Source: JABDPF01 sp037384065 (GTDB lineage: Bacteria > Pseudomonadota > Gammaproteobacteria > Xanthomonadales > SZUA-36). Taken from it: 64,000 bases of DNA. Positions 56,833 to 64,000 of the stretch are shown piece after piece. The stretch spans positions 29,663 to 93,662 of the forward strand of contig JARROJ010000021.1 of NCBI GenBank assembly GCA_037384065.1. The letters run 5' to 3'. The notes beneath the pieces were generated by a model. The model had not been told where the DNA came from, searched no databases, and saw only the letters and a list, made by a program, of their open reading frames with translations. A program made the translations under genes and the position numbers. The first letter of the stretch is position 1. Each line of letters starts with the position of its first letter.

Positions 56833-56877
56833 GTTCAAAAACTCCTGTCAGCTTCGTGCCGCGAACGTAAACAGCAC

Positions 56878-56905
56878 ATTATATCGAATACAAATCGCTG
56901 GTAAA
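56878..56905 (-). promoter_or_regulatory. Promoter of the alpha operon (rpsM-rpsK-rpsD-rpoA-rplQ)
   Basis: Read on the minus strand: TTTACC (56905-56900), 16-base spacer, and a perfect TATAAT (56883-56878). The transcript would start about 38 bases before the rpsM ATG, in the 114-base gap after rpmJ. Confidence 0.65.
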
Positions 56906-56946
56906 AGCCTGAAAAACTTTGCTTTCCACCAGGCCGAATCTTCCGG

Positions 56947-57060
56947 TCAGCCCTGCCGCTGCTTGTGCTTCTTTTCGCTGCAAATGACGTACAACACGCC
57001 CTTGCGCCGCACGATCTTGCAGTTTCGGCAGATTTTCTTAACTGAAGCCTGCACTTTCAT
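56947..57060 (-). CDS. rpmJ: 50S ribosomal protein L36
   Basis: This is a very short gene of 37 residues: MKVQASVKKICRNCKIVRRK, then GVLYVICSEKKHKQRQG. It is the zinc-ribbon form of L36, with three Cys and one His ligand (Cys11, Cys14, Cys27, His32). It occupies the canonical position between secY and rpsM. Its identity is certain despite the size. Confidence 0.97.
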   Translation of the reverse strand: MKVQASVKKICRNCKIVRRKGVLYVICSEKKHKQRQG

Positions 57061-57132
57061 CACTCTTCTCCAATGCAAGTGGGCGTGCCGTTCAACGGGC
57101 AACCCGACAGGCCGCTTCGGCGGCCGATTTCA

Positions 57133-58476
57133 TTACCTCCGGACCACCCCGGAACGACCATAGGATTTCAGATTCGCTTTCTTCATCAGGCTGTCGTACT
57201 GATGCGAAATCAGGTGCGCCTGGATCTGTGCGATGAAATCCATGATGACGACGACCACGATCAGGACCGAGGTGCCGCCGAAATAGAACGGAACCTGCCA
57301 CATCACCCGGAACACGTCCGGCAGCAGGCAGACCGCGACCAGGTAGATCGAGCCGACCATGGTCAGGCGGGTCAGCACGTGATCGATGTACTCCGCGGTC
57401 TGGCGCCCCGGCCGGATACCCGGAATGAACGCGCCCGAACGCTTCAGATTGTCTGCCGTTTCCTTCGAATTGAACACCATCGCGGTGTAGAAGAAACAGA
57501 AGAAAATGATCAGGCCGGAATACAGGATCGTGTACGCCAGGTTTCCGGGCGTCAGCGCGGCCGACACGTCGGTCAACCAGCCCATCCCTTCCGAGCCGCT
57601 GAACCAGGTGGCCAGCGTGGACGGAAAGATCACGATACTGGACGCGAAGATCGCCGGAATCACGCCGGACATGTTGACCTTCAGCGGCAGATGCGTGGAC
57701 TGATTCTGGTACGCCACGCGCCCCTGACGCTGCGCGTAGTTGACCGTGATTCGACGCTGTCCGCGCTCGACACGAACGATGAAGTAAATCACCGCCAGTA
57801 CCAGCGCAAGAATGATCAGCATCGCCGGAATGCTCAGCTGGCCGGTATTGACCAGTTCGAGCGTACCGGCCACGGCCCGCGGCAGACCCGCGACGATACC
57901 CGCGAAGATGATCAGCGAAATGCCGTTGCCGACGCCGCGCTCGGTGATCTGCTCACCCAGCCACATCAGGAAAATCGTGCCCGCCGTCAGGCTGACGACC
58001 GCCGTGAACAGGAAGCCGAACCCGGGCGCCAGCACCACGGAGGACTGACCCTGCAGGGCGAAGGCGACGCCGCCCGCCTGGATCGCGGCCAGGATGACCG
58101 TGAAGTTGCGCGTGTACTGGGTAATCTTCTGGCGACCGCTCGAGCCTTCCTTCTTCAACTGCTGCAACTGCGGCACCGCGCTGCTCATCAACTGCATGAT
58201 GATCGAAGCCGAGATGTACGGCATGACACCCAGTGCAAACAGCGAGAAACGCTCGAGGGCGCCGCCCGTGAACAGGTTGAACACGTCGACGATCGTGCCC
58301 TGCTGGGAGTTCATGAACTGCAACAGGGCCTGCGGATTCACCCCGGGAACCGGGATGAAGGTCCCGATCCGGTAAATGATCAGCGCCGCGAACACGAACA
58401 GCAGACGCTGCCGCAGTTCGGTCAGGCGCCCGAGCCCGCTCAGGGTTTCCGCCATTTGTGACGGGGAACGCGCCAT
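57133..58476 (-). CDS. secY: Protein translocase subunit SecY
   Basis: SecY is the channel of the Sec translocon. It has 447 residues with ten transmembrane helices and starts MARSPSQMAETLSGLGRLTE. Signatures are YRIGTFIPVPGVNP, GVMPYISASIIMQLM and the cytoplasmic-loop motif FIPGIRPGRQTAEYID. The ATG shares one base with the rplO stop (TAATG). It is in the usual spc order, followed by rpmJ. Confidence 0.98.
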   Translation of the reverse strand: MARSPSQMAETLSGLGRLTELRQRLLFVFAALIIYRIGTFIPVPGVNPQALLQFMNSQQGTIVDVFNLFTGGALERFSLFALGVMPYISASIIMQLMSSAVPQLQQLKKEGSSGRQKITQYTRNFTVILAAIQAGGVAFALQGQSSVVLAPGFGFLFTAVVSLTAGTIFLMWLGEQITERGVGNGISLIIFAGIVAGLPRAVAGTLELVNTGQLSIPAMLIILALVLAVIYFIVRVERGQRRITVNYAQRQGRVAYQNQSTHLPLKVNMSGVIPAIFASSIVIFPSTLATWFSGSEGMGWLTDVSAALTPGNLAYTILYSGLIIFFCFFYTAMVFNSKETADNLKRSGAFIPGIRPGRQTAEYIDHVLTRLTMVGSIYLVAVCLLPDVFRVMWQVPFYFGGTSVLIVVVVIMDFIAQIQAHLISHQYDSLMKKANLKSYGRSGVVRR

Positions 58477-58907
58477 TATTCCACCTTGCCTCCGGCCGCT
58501 TCGATCGCAGCCTGTGCGCCCTTGGTAACGGCGAGACCCTTGACGGTGACGGCACGTTCAAGCGCGCCGGTGTTGATGATCTTGACCTTGCGCGCGTCAT
58601 GGCCGACGACGTTCTCGGACTTCAGCGTCTCGAGGTCGATCACGTCCGCCTTCATGGCCTGGAGCTGGTACAGACGGACCTCCGCGTTATAGCGGGCCAG
58701 GCGCGAAGCGAACCCGCGCTTCGGCAGGCGCCGCTGCAGCGGCATCTGGCCGCCTTCGAAACCGATCTTGACCTTGCCGCCCGAACGCGACTTCTGGCCT
58801 TTATGACCGCGGCCCGCGGTCTTGCCGAGACCGGAACCGATGCCGCGCCCGACGCGTTTGCGGTCTTTTTTGCTGCCCGCTGCCGGGCTCAGTTCGTTGA
58901 GTTTCAT
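58476..58907 (-). CDS. rplO: 50S ribosomal protein L15
   Basis: L15 is 143 residues, beginning MKLNELSPAAGSKKDRKRVG. The Gly/Arg-rich segment GRGIGSGLGKTAGRGHKGQKSR and GGQMPLQRRLPKRGF are diagnostic. It overlaps the secY start by one base. Confidence 0.98.
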   Translation of the reverse strand: MKLNELSPAAGSKKDRKRVGRGIGSGLGKTAGRGHKGQKSRSGGKVKIGFEGGQMPLQRRLPKRGFASRLARYNAEVRLYQLQAMKADVIDLETLKSENVVGHDARKVKIINTGALERAVTVKGLAVTKGAQAAIEAAGGKVE

Positions 58908-58951
58908 CGCTGTACTTTCCTTGATTTAGGTTCGCAGAAGCGGCCGCTCGC

Positions 58952-59140
58952 TCAGGCTTCTTCCACTCGTACCATGTAATCGACCTTGTTGACCATGCCC
59001 CGGATGGCGGGAGTGTCCTCCAGCACGACCGACTGGTGCATGCGCTTCAGGCCGAGCCCGCGCACGCATTCCCGATGCTTGGGCTGGAACCCGATCGGAG
59101 AGCGCACCAGGGTGACTTTGATCTGTTTTTTCTTGGCCAT
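58952..59140 (-). CDS. rpmD: 50S ribosomal protein L30
   Basis: L30 is 62 residues: KKKQIKVTLVRSPIGFQPKH, then a GLGLKRMHQSVVLEDTPAIRG core typical of the family. It lies between rpsE and rplO. Confidence 0.97.
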   Translation of the reverse strand: MAKKKQIKVTLVRSPIGFQPKHRECVRGLGLKRMHQSVVLEDTPAIRGMVNKVDYMVRVEEA

Positions 59141-59145
59141 TGCTT

Positions 59146-59658
59146 TTACCCGACGTTCGCCATGATGTCCTCAACCGGCTTGCCACGCTTGGCGGCCACG
59201 GACTCGGGGCTCTGCATCGCCTGCAGACCCTTGATGGTCGCGCGCACCAGGTTGATCGGATTGTTGGAACCCACGCTCTTGGCCAGGACGTTACGCACGC
59301 CCACGGTTTCGAGCACGGCGCGCATCGCGCCACCGGCGATTACGCCGGTACCTTCGGAAGCGGGCTGCATGTAGATCCGGGATCCGGCGTGGCTGCTCTT
59401 GACCGCGTGCCACAGCGTGCCCTCCCGCAGGGAGACCGTAACCATGTTGCGCCGCGCCTTTTCCATCGATTTCTGGATGGCCACCGGCACCTCGCGGGCC
59501 TTGCCGTAACCGAAACCGATACGGCCGTTACCGTCTCCAACCACGCTGAGCGCGGTGAAGCCGAAAATGCGGCCGCCTTTGACCACCTTGGCCACACGGT
59601 TGACGGCTACCAGTTTTTCGAGCAGGCCGTCGCCTGTGTCTTGGTCCATTTTCGCCAT
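59146..59658 (-). CDS. rpsE: 30S ribosomal protein S5
   Basis: S5 is 170 residues. The double-stranded RNA-binding domain is seen in LVAVNRVAKVVKGGRIFGF and VVGDGNGRIGFGYGKAREVP. The C-terminal half has ASEGTGVIAGGAMRAVLE and SNNPINLVRATIKGL. It contributes to decoding accuracy. Confidence 0.98.
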   Translation of the reverse strand: MAKMDQDTGDGLLEKLVAVNRVAKVVKGGRIFGFTALSVVGDGNGRIGFGYGKAREVPVAIQKSMEKARRNMVTVSLREGTLWHAVKSSHAGSRIYMQPASEGTGVIAGGAMRAVLETVGVRNVLAKSVGSNNPINLVRATIKGLQAMQSPESVAAKRGKPVEDIMANVG

Positions 59659-59673
59659 GATGCTTACCTGTAT

Positions 59674-60030
59674 TTAGAATTCCAGTCCGACGTCGCGGGC
59701 CGCGTCGGCCAGGACCTTCACCCGGCCGTGATAGCGGAATCCCGAACGGTCGAACGCCACTTCCTTCACACCCGCCTCGACCGCGCGCTCGGCGACGGCC
59801 TTGCCGACGGCTGCGGCGGCCTCCTTGTTGGAGGTGCTGTTCAGACCCTCGCGAATGTCGCTCTGCAGGGTCGAAGCGGACGCCACCACGTGGCCGTCCT
59901 CCGAATTGATAACCTGGGCGTAAATATGCTGACGGCTCCGGTGAACCGTAAGCCGCGGCTTGCCAAGGCGACGAATCTGCGCGCGCGCCTTCTTCGCCCG
60001 GCGCAACCGTGCTGCCTTTTTCTTGTCCAT
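59674..60030 (-). CDS. rplR: 50S ribosomal protein L18
   Basis: L18 is 118 residues and binds 5S rRNA. Motifs are RRAKKARAQIRRLGKPRLTV, HIYAQVINSEDGHVVASAST and the ending FDRSGFRYHGRVKVLADAAR. It follows rplF. Confidence 0.98.
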   Translation of the reverse strand: MDKKKAARLRRAKKARAQIRRLGKPRLTVHRSRQHIYAQVINSEDGHVVASASTLQSDIREGLNSTSNKEAAAAVGKAVAERAVEAGVKEVAFDRSGFRYHGRVKVLADAARDVGLEF

Positions 60031-60068
60031 CTCTGTATCCTCGAAATCTCAGTGGCCGGGGAAGGCGG

Positions 60069-60596
60069 TCAGGCCTTCTTGGCCTCCTTACGGACCACGC
60101 GCTCATCCGCGTAGCGGACACCCTTGCCCTTGTAGGGTTCGGGCGGACGGAATGCGCGAATTTCCGACGCCACCTGGCCGACCTTCTGCTTGTCGCAACC
60201 CTTGACCACGACCTCGGTCTGGCTCGGCGCCTCGATCGTGATGCCCTCGGGCGCCGCGAACTCGATCGGATGCGAATAACCCAGCGCCAGCGTCAGTTTG
60301 TTGCCCTGCATCTGCGCGCGGTAGCCCACGCCGACCAGCGTCAGTTTCTTCTCGAAACCATCGGACACGCCGACGACCATGTTGTTCACCAGCGAGCGGA
60401 ATGTGCCCGCCATCGGAACGCTCGAATCGTTGGCCGCCTTGACCGTGATGTTGTTGTCTTCCTGCTCCAGGCTGACGTTCGGGTGCATTTTCTGCACCAG
60501 GCTGCCTTTCGGGCCCTTGACGCTCACTTCGGCGTCCGAGATCTTGATCTCCACGCCGGAAGGCACCTCAATCGGAGCTTTAGCTATACGTGACAT
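60069..60596 (-). CDS. rplF: 50S ribosomal protein L6
   Basis: L6 is 175 residues. It starts MSRIAKAPIEVPSGVEIKIS and includes VKGPKGSLVQKMHPNV, NNMVVGVSDGFEKKLTLVGVG and the C-terminal PEPYKGKGVRYADERVVRKE. The gene is complete and lies 25 nt downstream of the fused rpsN/rpsH frame. Confidence 0.98.
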   Translation of the reverse strand: MSRIAKAPIEVPSGVEIKISDAEVSVKGPKGSLVQKMHPNVSLEQEDNNITVKAANDSSVPMAGTFRSLVNNMVVGVSDGFEKKLTLVGVGYRAQMQGNKLTLALGYSHPIEFAAPEGITIEAPSQTEVVVKGCDKQKVGQVASEIRAFRPPEPYKGKGVRYADERVVRKEAKKA

Positions 60597-60621
60597 GTTC
60601 TTCTCCCAATCGTCCGCCGCA

Positions 60622-61119
60622 TCACGTCACGATGCACAGGATCTCGCCGCCCTGGCCGGCTGCCCGGGCCGCGGCGTCGGTCATGATCCCATTGGACGTG
60701 CTGACGACCGCGATACCGAGGCCGTTCTGGATCTTCGGCAGGTCGTCCTTGCCGCGATACTGGCGCAATCCGGGCCGACTCACACGCTTCATGGTTTCGA
60801 TGACACCGCGGCCATCGGCATACTTCAGCGTAATTTCGAGCGCCGGCTTGCCATCGATCTCCGCGTCGCGGTAATCGGTAATGTAGCCCTCGTCCTTCAA
60901 CACGTGCGCGATACCGGTCTTCACCTTGGAAGCCGGGCGCTGACGCACCGGGCTCGAATCACGCGGCAGTTTCTGCAACGCAAAAATGGCGGCCTGCTTT
61001 TCTTCGAAGCCGATGTCCGGATCCGCGACGATCGCCTTCAGTTCGGCACGCTTCTTGGCGTACTTCCGGACCAGTTTTTCGCGTCGCTTCTCGCGGTTGA
61101 CCATTGATACCTTTGCCAT
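60622..61119 (-). CDS. rpsN-rpsH: Anomalous in-frame fusion of S14 (N-terminal part) and S8 (C-terminal part)
   Basis: This 165-codon frame occupies the place of two separate genes. Residues 1-61 are S14 (MAKVSMVNREKRREKLVRKY, KRAELKAIVAD, LQKLPRDSSPVRQR), stopping where E. coli S14 continues with NRCRQTGRPHGF. From residue 62 the sequence is S8 from about its residue 28 (PASKVKTGIAHVLKDEG, VSRPGLRQYRGKDDLPK, GIAVVSTSNGIMTDAAAR). Missing are about 40 C-terminal residues of S14, the S14 stop and spacer, and the S8 N-terminus including the usual ADMLTRIRNG segment. Both proteins are normally essential, so a deletion or assembly defect is the simplest explanation. Confidence 0.9.
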   Translation of the reverse strand: MAKVSMVNREKRREKLVRKYAKKRAELKAIVADPDIGFEEKQAAIFALQKLPRDSSPVRQRPASKVKTGIAHVLKDEGYITDYRDAEIDGKPALEITLKYADGRGVIETMKRVSRPGLRQYRGKDDLPKIQNGLGIAVVSTSNGIMTDAAARAAGQGGEILCIVT

Positions 61120-61129
61120 CGTGAGTCCT

Positions 61130-61672
61130 TTACCTTTCTCTGAACGGGAAGTTGAAGGCCTTCAGCAGGGCCCGTGCTTCGTCGTCGGTTTTCGCCGTGG
61201 TCGTAATGGTGATGTCCATGCCGCGGATCGCGTCGATCTTGTCGTAATCGATCTCCGGAAACATGATCTGCTCCTTCACGCCCATGCTGAAGTTTCCGCG
61301 CCCGTCGAACGACCTGCGGTTCAGGCCGCGGAAGTCGCGAATTCGCGGAATCGCGATGTTCACCAGGCGGTCGATGAACTCATACATGCGCTCACGGCGC
61401 AGGGTGACCATGCAGCCCACCGGCCAGCCGTCGCGGATCTTGAAGCTCGCGACCGACTTGCGGGCGAGCCTGACCACGGGCTTCTGACCCGAAATGGCGG
61501 TCATGTCACCAACGGCGCGGTCCATCACCTTCTTGTCGCCCACGGCCTCGCCGACACCCATGTTGAGGGTGACCTTGGTGATCCGGGGCACCTCCATGGC
61601 GTTCTTGTAGTCGAACTGCTTCTGCAGTTCGGGCACCACGGTTTCCTTGTAATAGTTCTGTAATCTGGACAT
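61130..61672 (-). CDS. rplE: 50S ribosomal protein L5
   Basis: L5 is 180 residues from ATG 61672 (MSRLQNYYKETVVPELQKQF); the frame extends upstream but that part is antisense-like overlap with rplX. Motifs are ITKVTLNMGVGEAVGDKK, VTLRRERMYEFIDRLVNIA and FSMGVKEQIMFPEIDYDK. It binds 5S rRNA. It is intact, 10 nt ahead of the fused rpsN/rpsH frame. Confidence 0.98.
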   Translation of the reverse strand: MSRLQNYYKETVVPELQKQFDYKNAMEVPRITKVTLNMGVGEAVGDKKVMDRAVGDMTAISGQKPVVRLARKSVASFKIRDGWPVGCMVTLRRERMYEFIDRLVNIAIPRIRDFRGLNRRSFDGRGNFSMGVKEQIMFPEIDYDKIDAIRGMDITITTTAKTDDEARALLKAFNFPFRER

Positions 61673-61682
61673 CTGACGATCC

Positions 61683-61997
61683 TTAAATATCCACTGATTC
61701 GCCGGTGGAGCTGAAGATCCGCACCTTGCGGCCGTCTTCGAGCAGCTTGAACGACACGCGGTCGCCCTTGCCGGTCGCCGGGTTGTACAGCGCCACGTTG
61801 GACTGGTGAATCGGCGCCTCCTTCTCCACGATGCCACCAGACTGGTTCATCGAGGGGTTGGGCTTCTGGTGCTTCTTCACCATGTTGACGTTTTCGACCA
61901 GCAGTCGGTCGCCGACCACGCGCATGACGTGGCCGCGCTGGCCCTTGCTGCGGCCGGTCGTGACGATCACTTCGTCGCCTTTACGAATTCGTTTCAT
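61683..61997 (-). CDS. rplX: 50S ribosomal protein L24
   Basis: L24 is 104 residues with an N-terminal KOW motif (RKGDEVIVTTGRSKGQRGHV) and NMVKKHQKPNPSMNQSGGIV. It is an early 50S assembly protein. It lies between rplN and rplE. Confidence 0.97.
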   Translation of the reverse strand: MKRIRKGDEVIVTTGRSKGQRGHVMRVVGDRLLVENVNMVKKHQKPNPSMNQSGGIVEKEAPIHQSNVALYNPATGKGDRVSFKLLEDGRKVRIFSSTGESVDI

Positions 61998-62013
61998 CGT
62001 TCCTTACCCTTGC

Positions 62014-62382
62014 TTACAGCACTTCGGGCGCGAGCGAGACGATCTTCATGAACTTCTCACCCCGGAGTTCGCGCGTGACCGGGCCGAAAATACGCGTCCC
62101 GATCGGCTCGTGCTTGTTGTCCAGCAGAACGGCTGCATTGCCGTCGAAACGGATCAGGGATCCGTCACGCCGACGCACACCCGACGTCGTTCGAACGACG
62201 ACGGCGTTGTATACCTCGCCCTTCTTTACCTTGCCGCGCGGAATCGCTTCCTTGATCGTGACCTTGATCACGTCGCCAATACGCGCATAACGGCGCTTCG
62301 AGCCGCCCAGCACCTTGATGCACTGGAGCCGGCGCGCACCGCTGTTGTCCGCGGCCGAAAGCATTGTCTGCATCTGAATCAT
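62014..62382 (-). CDS. rplN: 50S ribosomal protein L14
   Basis: L14 is 122 residues, MIQMQTMLSAADNSGARRLQ, with GDVIKVTIKEAIPRGKVKKG and the ending FMKIVSLAPEVL. AGAGGAC precedes the ATG. It heads the spc-type gene set. Confidence 0.98.
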   Translation of the reverse strand: MIQMQTMLSAADNSGARRLQCIKVLGGSKRRYARIGDVIKVTIKEAIPRGKVKKGEVYNAVVVRTTSGVRRRDGSLIRFDGNAAVLLDNKHEPIGTRIFGPVTRELRGEKFMKIVSLAPEVL

Positions 62383-62422
62383 CGTCGATGTCCTCTGCTC
62401 AGGAGACCTTCAGGCCGGCACC

Positions 62423-62683
62423 CTATTGGGCGCGCTCCACGATCTCTACCACCCGCCAGCTCTTCGTCTTGGAAAGCGGACGGCATTCCGAAATTCTGAC
62501 CAAGTCGCCTTCGCCGCAGCTGTTGTCTTCGTCGTGCGCATGGACCTTGGTCGACCGCTTGATGTACTTGCCGTACAGCGGATGTTTGACCTGGCGCTCG
62601 AGCAGCACGGTGACGGTCTTGTCCGCCTTGTTGCTGATCACGCGGCCGGTCTTCAGGCGTTTTACGGATTCGGTCGTGCTCAT
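62423..62683 (-). CDS. rpsQ: 30S ribosomal protein S17
   Basis: S17 is 86 residues, with an OB fold: LKTGRVISNKADKTVTVLLE, HPLYGKYIKRSTKVHAHDE and the ending ISECRPLSKTKSWRVVEIVE. It overlaps the rpmC stop by four bases. Confidence 0.98.
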   Translation of the reverse strand: MSTTESVKRLKTGRVISNKADKTVTVLLERQVKHPLYGKYIKRSTKVHAHDEDNSCGEGDLVRISECRPLSKTKSWRVVEIVERAQ

Positions 62684-62883
62684 GACGCTTCACCCTGCTT
62701 CTTTTCATTCAATACGGTGCGGACTCGCGCGATGTCACGGCGCACGCGGCGCAGTTCACTCGGCTTCGACAGCTGGCCGATGCCGCGCTGCATTCTCAGG
62801 TTGAACTGCTCACGGAGCAGCCCGGAGAGTTCCTCGCGCAGTTCGCCTTCGTTCTTTTCTCTCAAATCTTGCGCATTCATCAC
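62680..62883 (-). CDS. rpmC: 50S ribosomal protein L29
   Basis: L29 is 67 residues, a two-helix hairpin: MNAQDLREKNEGELREELSG, then LLREQFNLRMQRGIGQLSKP. It surrounds the exit tunnel. It overlaps both rplP and rpsQ by four bases (ATGA). Confidence 0.97.
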   Translation of the reverse strand: MMNAQDLREKNEGELREELSGLLREQFNLRMQRGIGQLSKPSELRRVRRDIARVRTVLNEKKQGEAS

Positions 62884-63293
62884 AGCACAGACCTCTTCAC
62901 GAACGTGGTCTTCACCGCCAGCTTGGCGGCCGCCAGGCGAAACGCCTCGCGGGCCTGATCTTCGGTCACGCCCTGGATTTCGTACAGGACGCGCCCGGGC
63001 TGGATCGGTGCCACCCAGTATTCGACATTACCCTTGCCCTTGCCCATGCGGACTTCGACCGGCTTCTTGGTCACCGGCTTGTCCGGAAAGACGCGGATCC
63101 ACAGCTTTCCGCCACGCTTCACGTAGCGGGTAATGGCCCGACGCGCCGCCTCGATCTGGCGGGCGGTAATGAAACCGCGGGTCGTGGCCTTGAGTCCGTA
63201 TTCGCCGAAGCTGACGCGATTGCCTACATGCGCCAGGCCACGATTACGGCCCTTCTGCTGCTTACGGAATTTTGTACGCTTTGGTTGCAGCAT
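62880..63293 (-). CDS. rplP: 50S ribosomal protein L16
   Basis: L16 is 137 residues: MLQPKRTKFRKQQKGRNRGL, RQIEAARRAITRYVKRGGKL and MGKGKGNVEYWVAPIQPGRV. The PxxMGKGKG loop, here PVEVRMGKGKG with Arg81 target region present, is as expected. Confidence 0.98.
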   Translation of the reverse strand: MLQPKRTKFRKQQKGRNRGLAHVGNRVSFGEYGLKATTRGFITARQIEAARRAITRYVKRGGKLWIRVFPDKPVTKKPVEVRMGKGKGNVEYWVAPIQPGRVLYEIQGVTEDQAREAFRLAAAKLAVKTTFVKRSVL

Positions 63294-63304
63294 CGTTCAA
63301 TCTC

Positions 63305-63982
63305 CTAGCTCGCCGCCGGCTGGTTGCGCTTGCTTTCGCCGTCCGAACCGTGCAGGTCGAACACTTCGCCCTTGTAGATCCAGACCTTGACGCCCAGCAC
63401 GCCATACGTGGTGCGCGCCTCGTAGGTGCCGTAGTCGACATCGGCGCGCAGGGTATGCAGCGGTACGCGACCCTCGCGGTACCATTCGCTGCGCGCGATA
63501 TCGGCGCCGTTCAGCCGGCCGGCGACCGAAACCTTGATGCCCAGGGCGCCCAGGCGCATCGCGTTGCCGACGGCGCGCTTCATCGCCCGGCGGAACATGA
63601 TGCGGCGCTCGAGCTGCTGCGCGATGCCTTCCGCGACCAGCTTGGCGTCGAGTTCCGGCTTGCGGATCTCCTGGACCGTAATGTGCGTCGGCACACCCAT
63701 CAACGCGCTGACTTCGCGCCGCAGACGCTCGATATCCTCGCCCTTCTTGCCGATGACGATACCCGGGCGCGCCGTGTGGATCGTGATCCGCGCGGACTTG
63801 GCCGGGCGCTCGATCTGAATCTTGCTCACCGCGGCCTGAGCCAAACGCTTTTGCAGGAATTCACGCACCTGCAGATCGGAGTTCAGCTGCTCGGCATAGT
63901 CGCCCTTCTCGGCGTACCAGGTGGAATTCCAGTCCTTGGCGATGCCAAGGCGGATGCCTGTCGGATGTACTTTCTGACCCAT
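63305..63982 (-). CDS. rpsC: 30S ribosomal protein S3
   Basis: S3 is 225 residues and complete. It starts MGQKVHPTGIRLGIAKDWNS and has the KH domain (HTARPGIVIGKKGEDIERLR). The C-terminal domain reads AMKRAVGNAMRLGALGIKV and DYGTYEARTTYGVLGVKVWI. The ATG shares its first base with an upstream TAA, probably the rplV stop. Confidence 0.98.
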   Translation of the reverse strand: MGQKVHPTGIRLGIAKDWNSTWYAEKGDYAEQLNSDLQVREFLQKRLAQAAVSKIQIERPAKSARITIHTARPGIVIGKKGEDIERLRREVSALMGVPTHITVQEIRKPELDAKLVAEGIAQQLERRIMFRRAMKRAVGNAMRLGALGIKVSVAGRLNGADIARSEWYREGRVPLHTLRADVDYGTYEARTTYGVLGVKVWIYKGEVFDLHGSDGESKRNQPAAS

Positions 63983-64000
63983 TATGCTTGTCCCGTACTG
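63982..64000 (-). CDS. rplV: Probable extreme 3' end of rplV (L22)
   Basis: A TAA at 63984-63982 overlaps the rpsC ATG, and the preceding codons read Ser-Thr-Gly-Gln-Ala. By S10-operon order this should be the end of rplV, but only six codons are visible, so the call is positional. Confidence 0.4.

Overview
The window is a GC-rich (about 65% by eye) bacterial chromosome segment. It most likely comes from an aerobic gammaproteobacterium. Supporting this are the gpmI-envC-ctp order, the divergent rhlB / trxA-rho arrangement, ftsEX-rpoH, a single-chain GcvP, PdxB, RpoH with its RpoH box, a cytochrome c oxidase operon with the small DUF2909 gene inside it, and an E. coli-like S10-spc-alpha ribosomal order. 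A Chromatiales- or Woeseiales-like lineage is plausible, but genus cannot be read from the sequence alone.

Layout: 1-3189 carries gpmI (C-terminal part only), envC and a C-terminal processing protease. A leftward set (9920 to 3202) carries putA, a GspA/GspB-like pair, a rhomboid protease and a DUF1820 protein. 10134-18358 is a complete aa3-type oxidase locus: DUF2244, coxB, coxA, a small assembly gene, cox11, coxC, DUF2909 (opposite strand), SURF1, a Sco/thioredoxin-like protein, ctaA and cyoE. Then come gcvP, rpoH, ftsX/ftsE, rhlB, and trxA-rho followed by a translationally coupled zinc metalloprotease.

29980-36428 holds methylcitrate-cycle genes (prpD; mdh-prpB-prpC), split by an oppositely oriented cytochrome b561-YceI-YceI cassette. 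36579-42952 has a GGT-family enzyme, pdxB, typA and a class II DAHP synthase preceded by dsbB. 43596-47999 is hutU-hutH-hutI, and 48181-50596 is feoAB behind a good Fur-box match. 50597-53850 is a lower-GC accessory stretch with a Ca-binding-repeat/IPTL-CTERM-like secreted protein and a DUF3604 protein. From 53928 to the end, on the minus strand, is the ribosomal protein supercluster from rpsC to rplQ, ending in a strong intrinsic terminator.

The most striking observation is in that ribosomal cluster. Between rplE and rplF, where separate rpsN (S14) and rpsH (S8) genes belong, there is one in-frame 165-codon ORF. It fuses the first about 61 residues of S14 to S8 from about residue 28 onward. 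The S14 C-terminus, the intergenic spacer and the S8 N-terminus are missing. Either this is a remarkable fusion or, more likely, a deletion or assembly defect of just over 200 bp. No CRISPR array, tRNA, rRNA or insertion sequence was seen.
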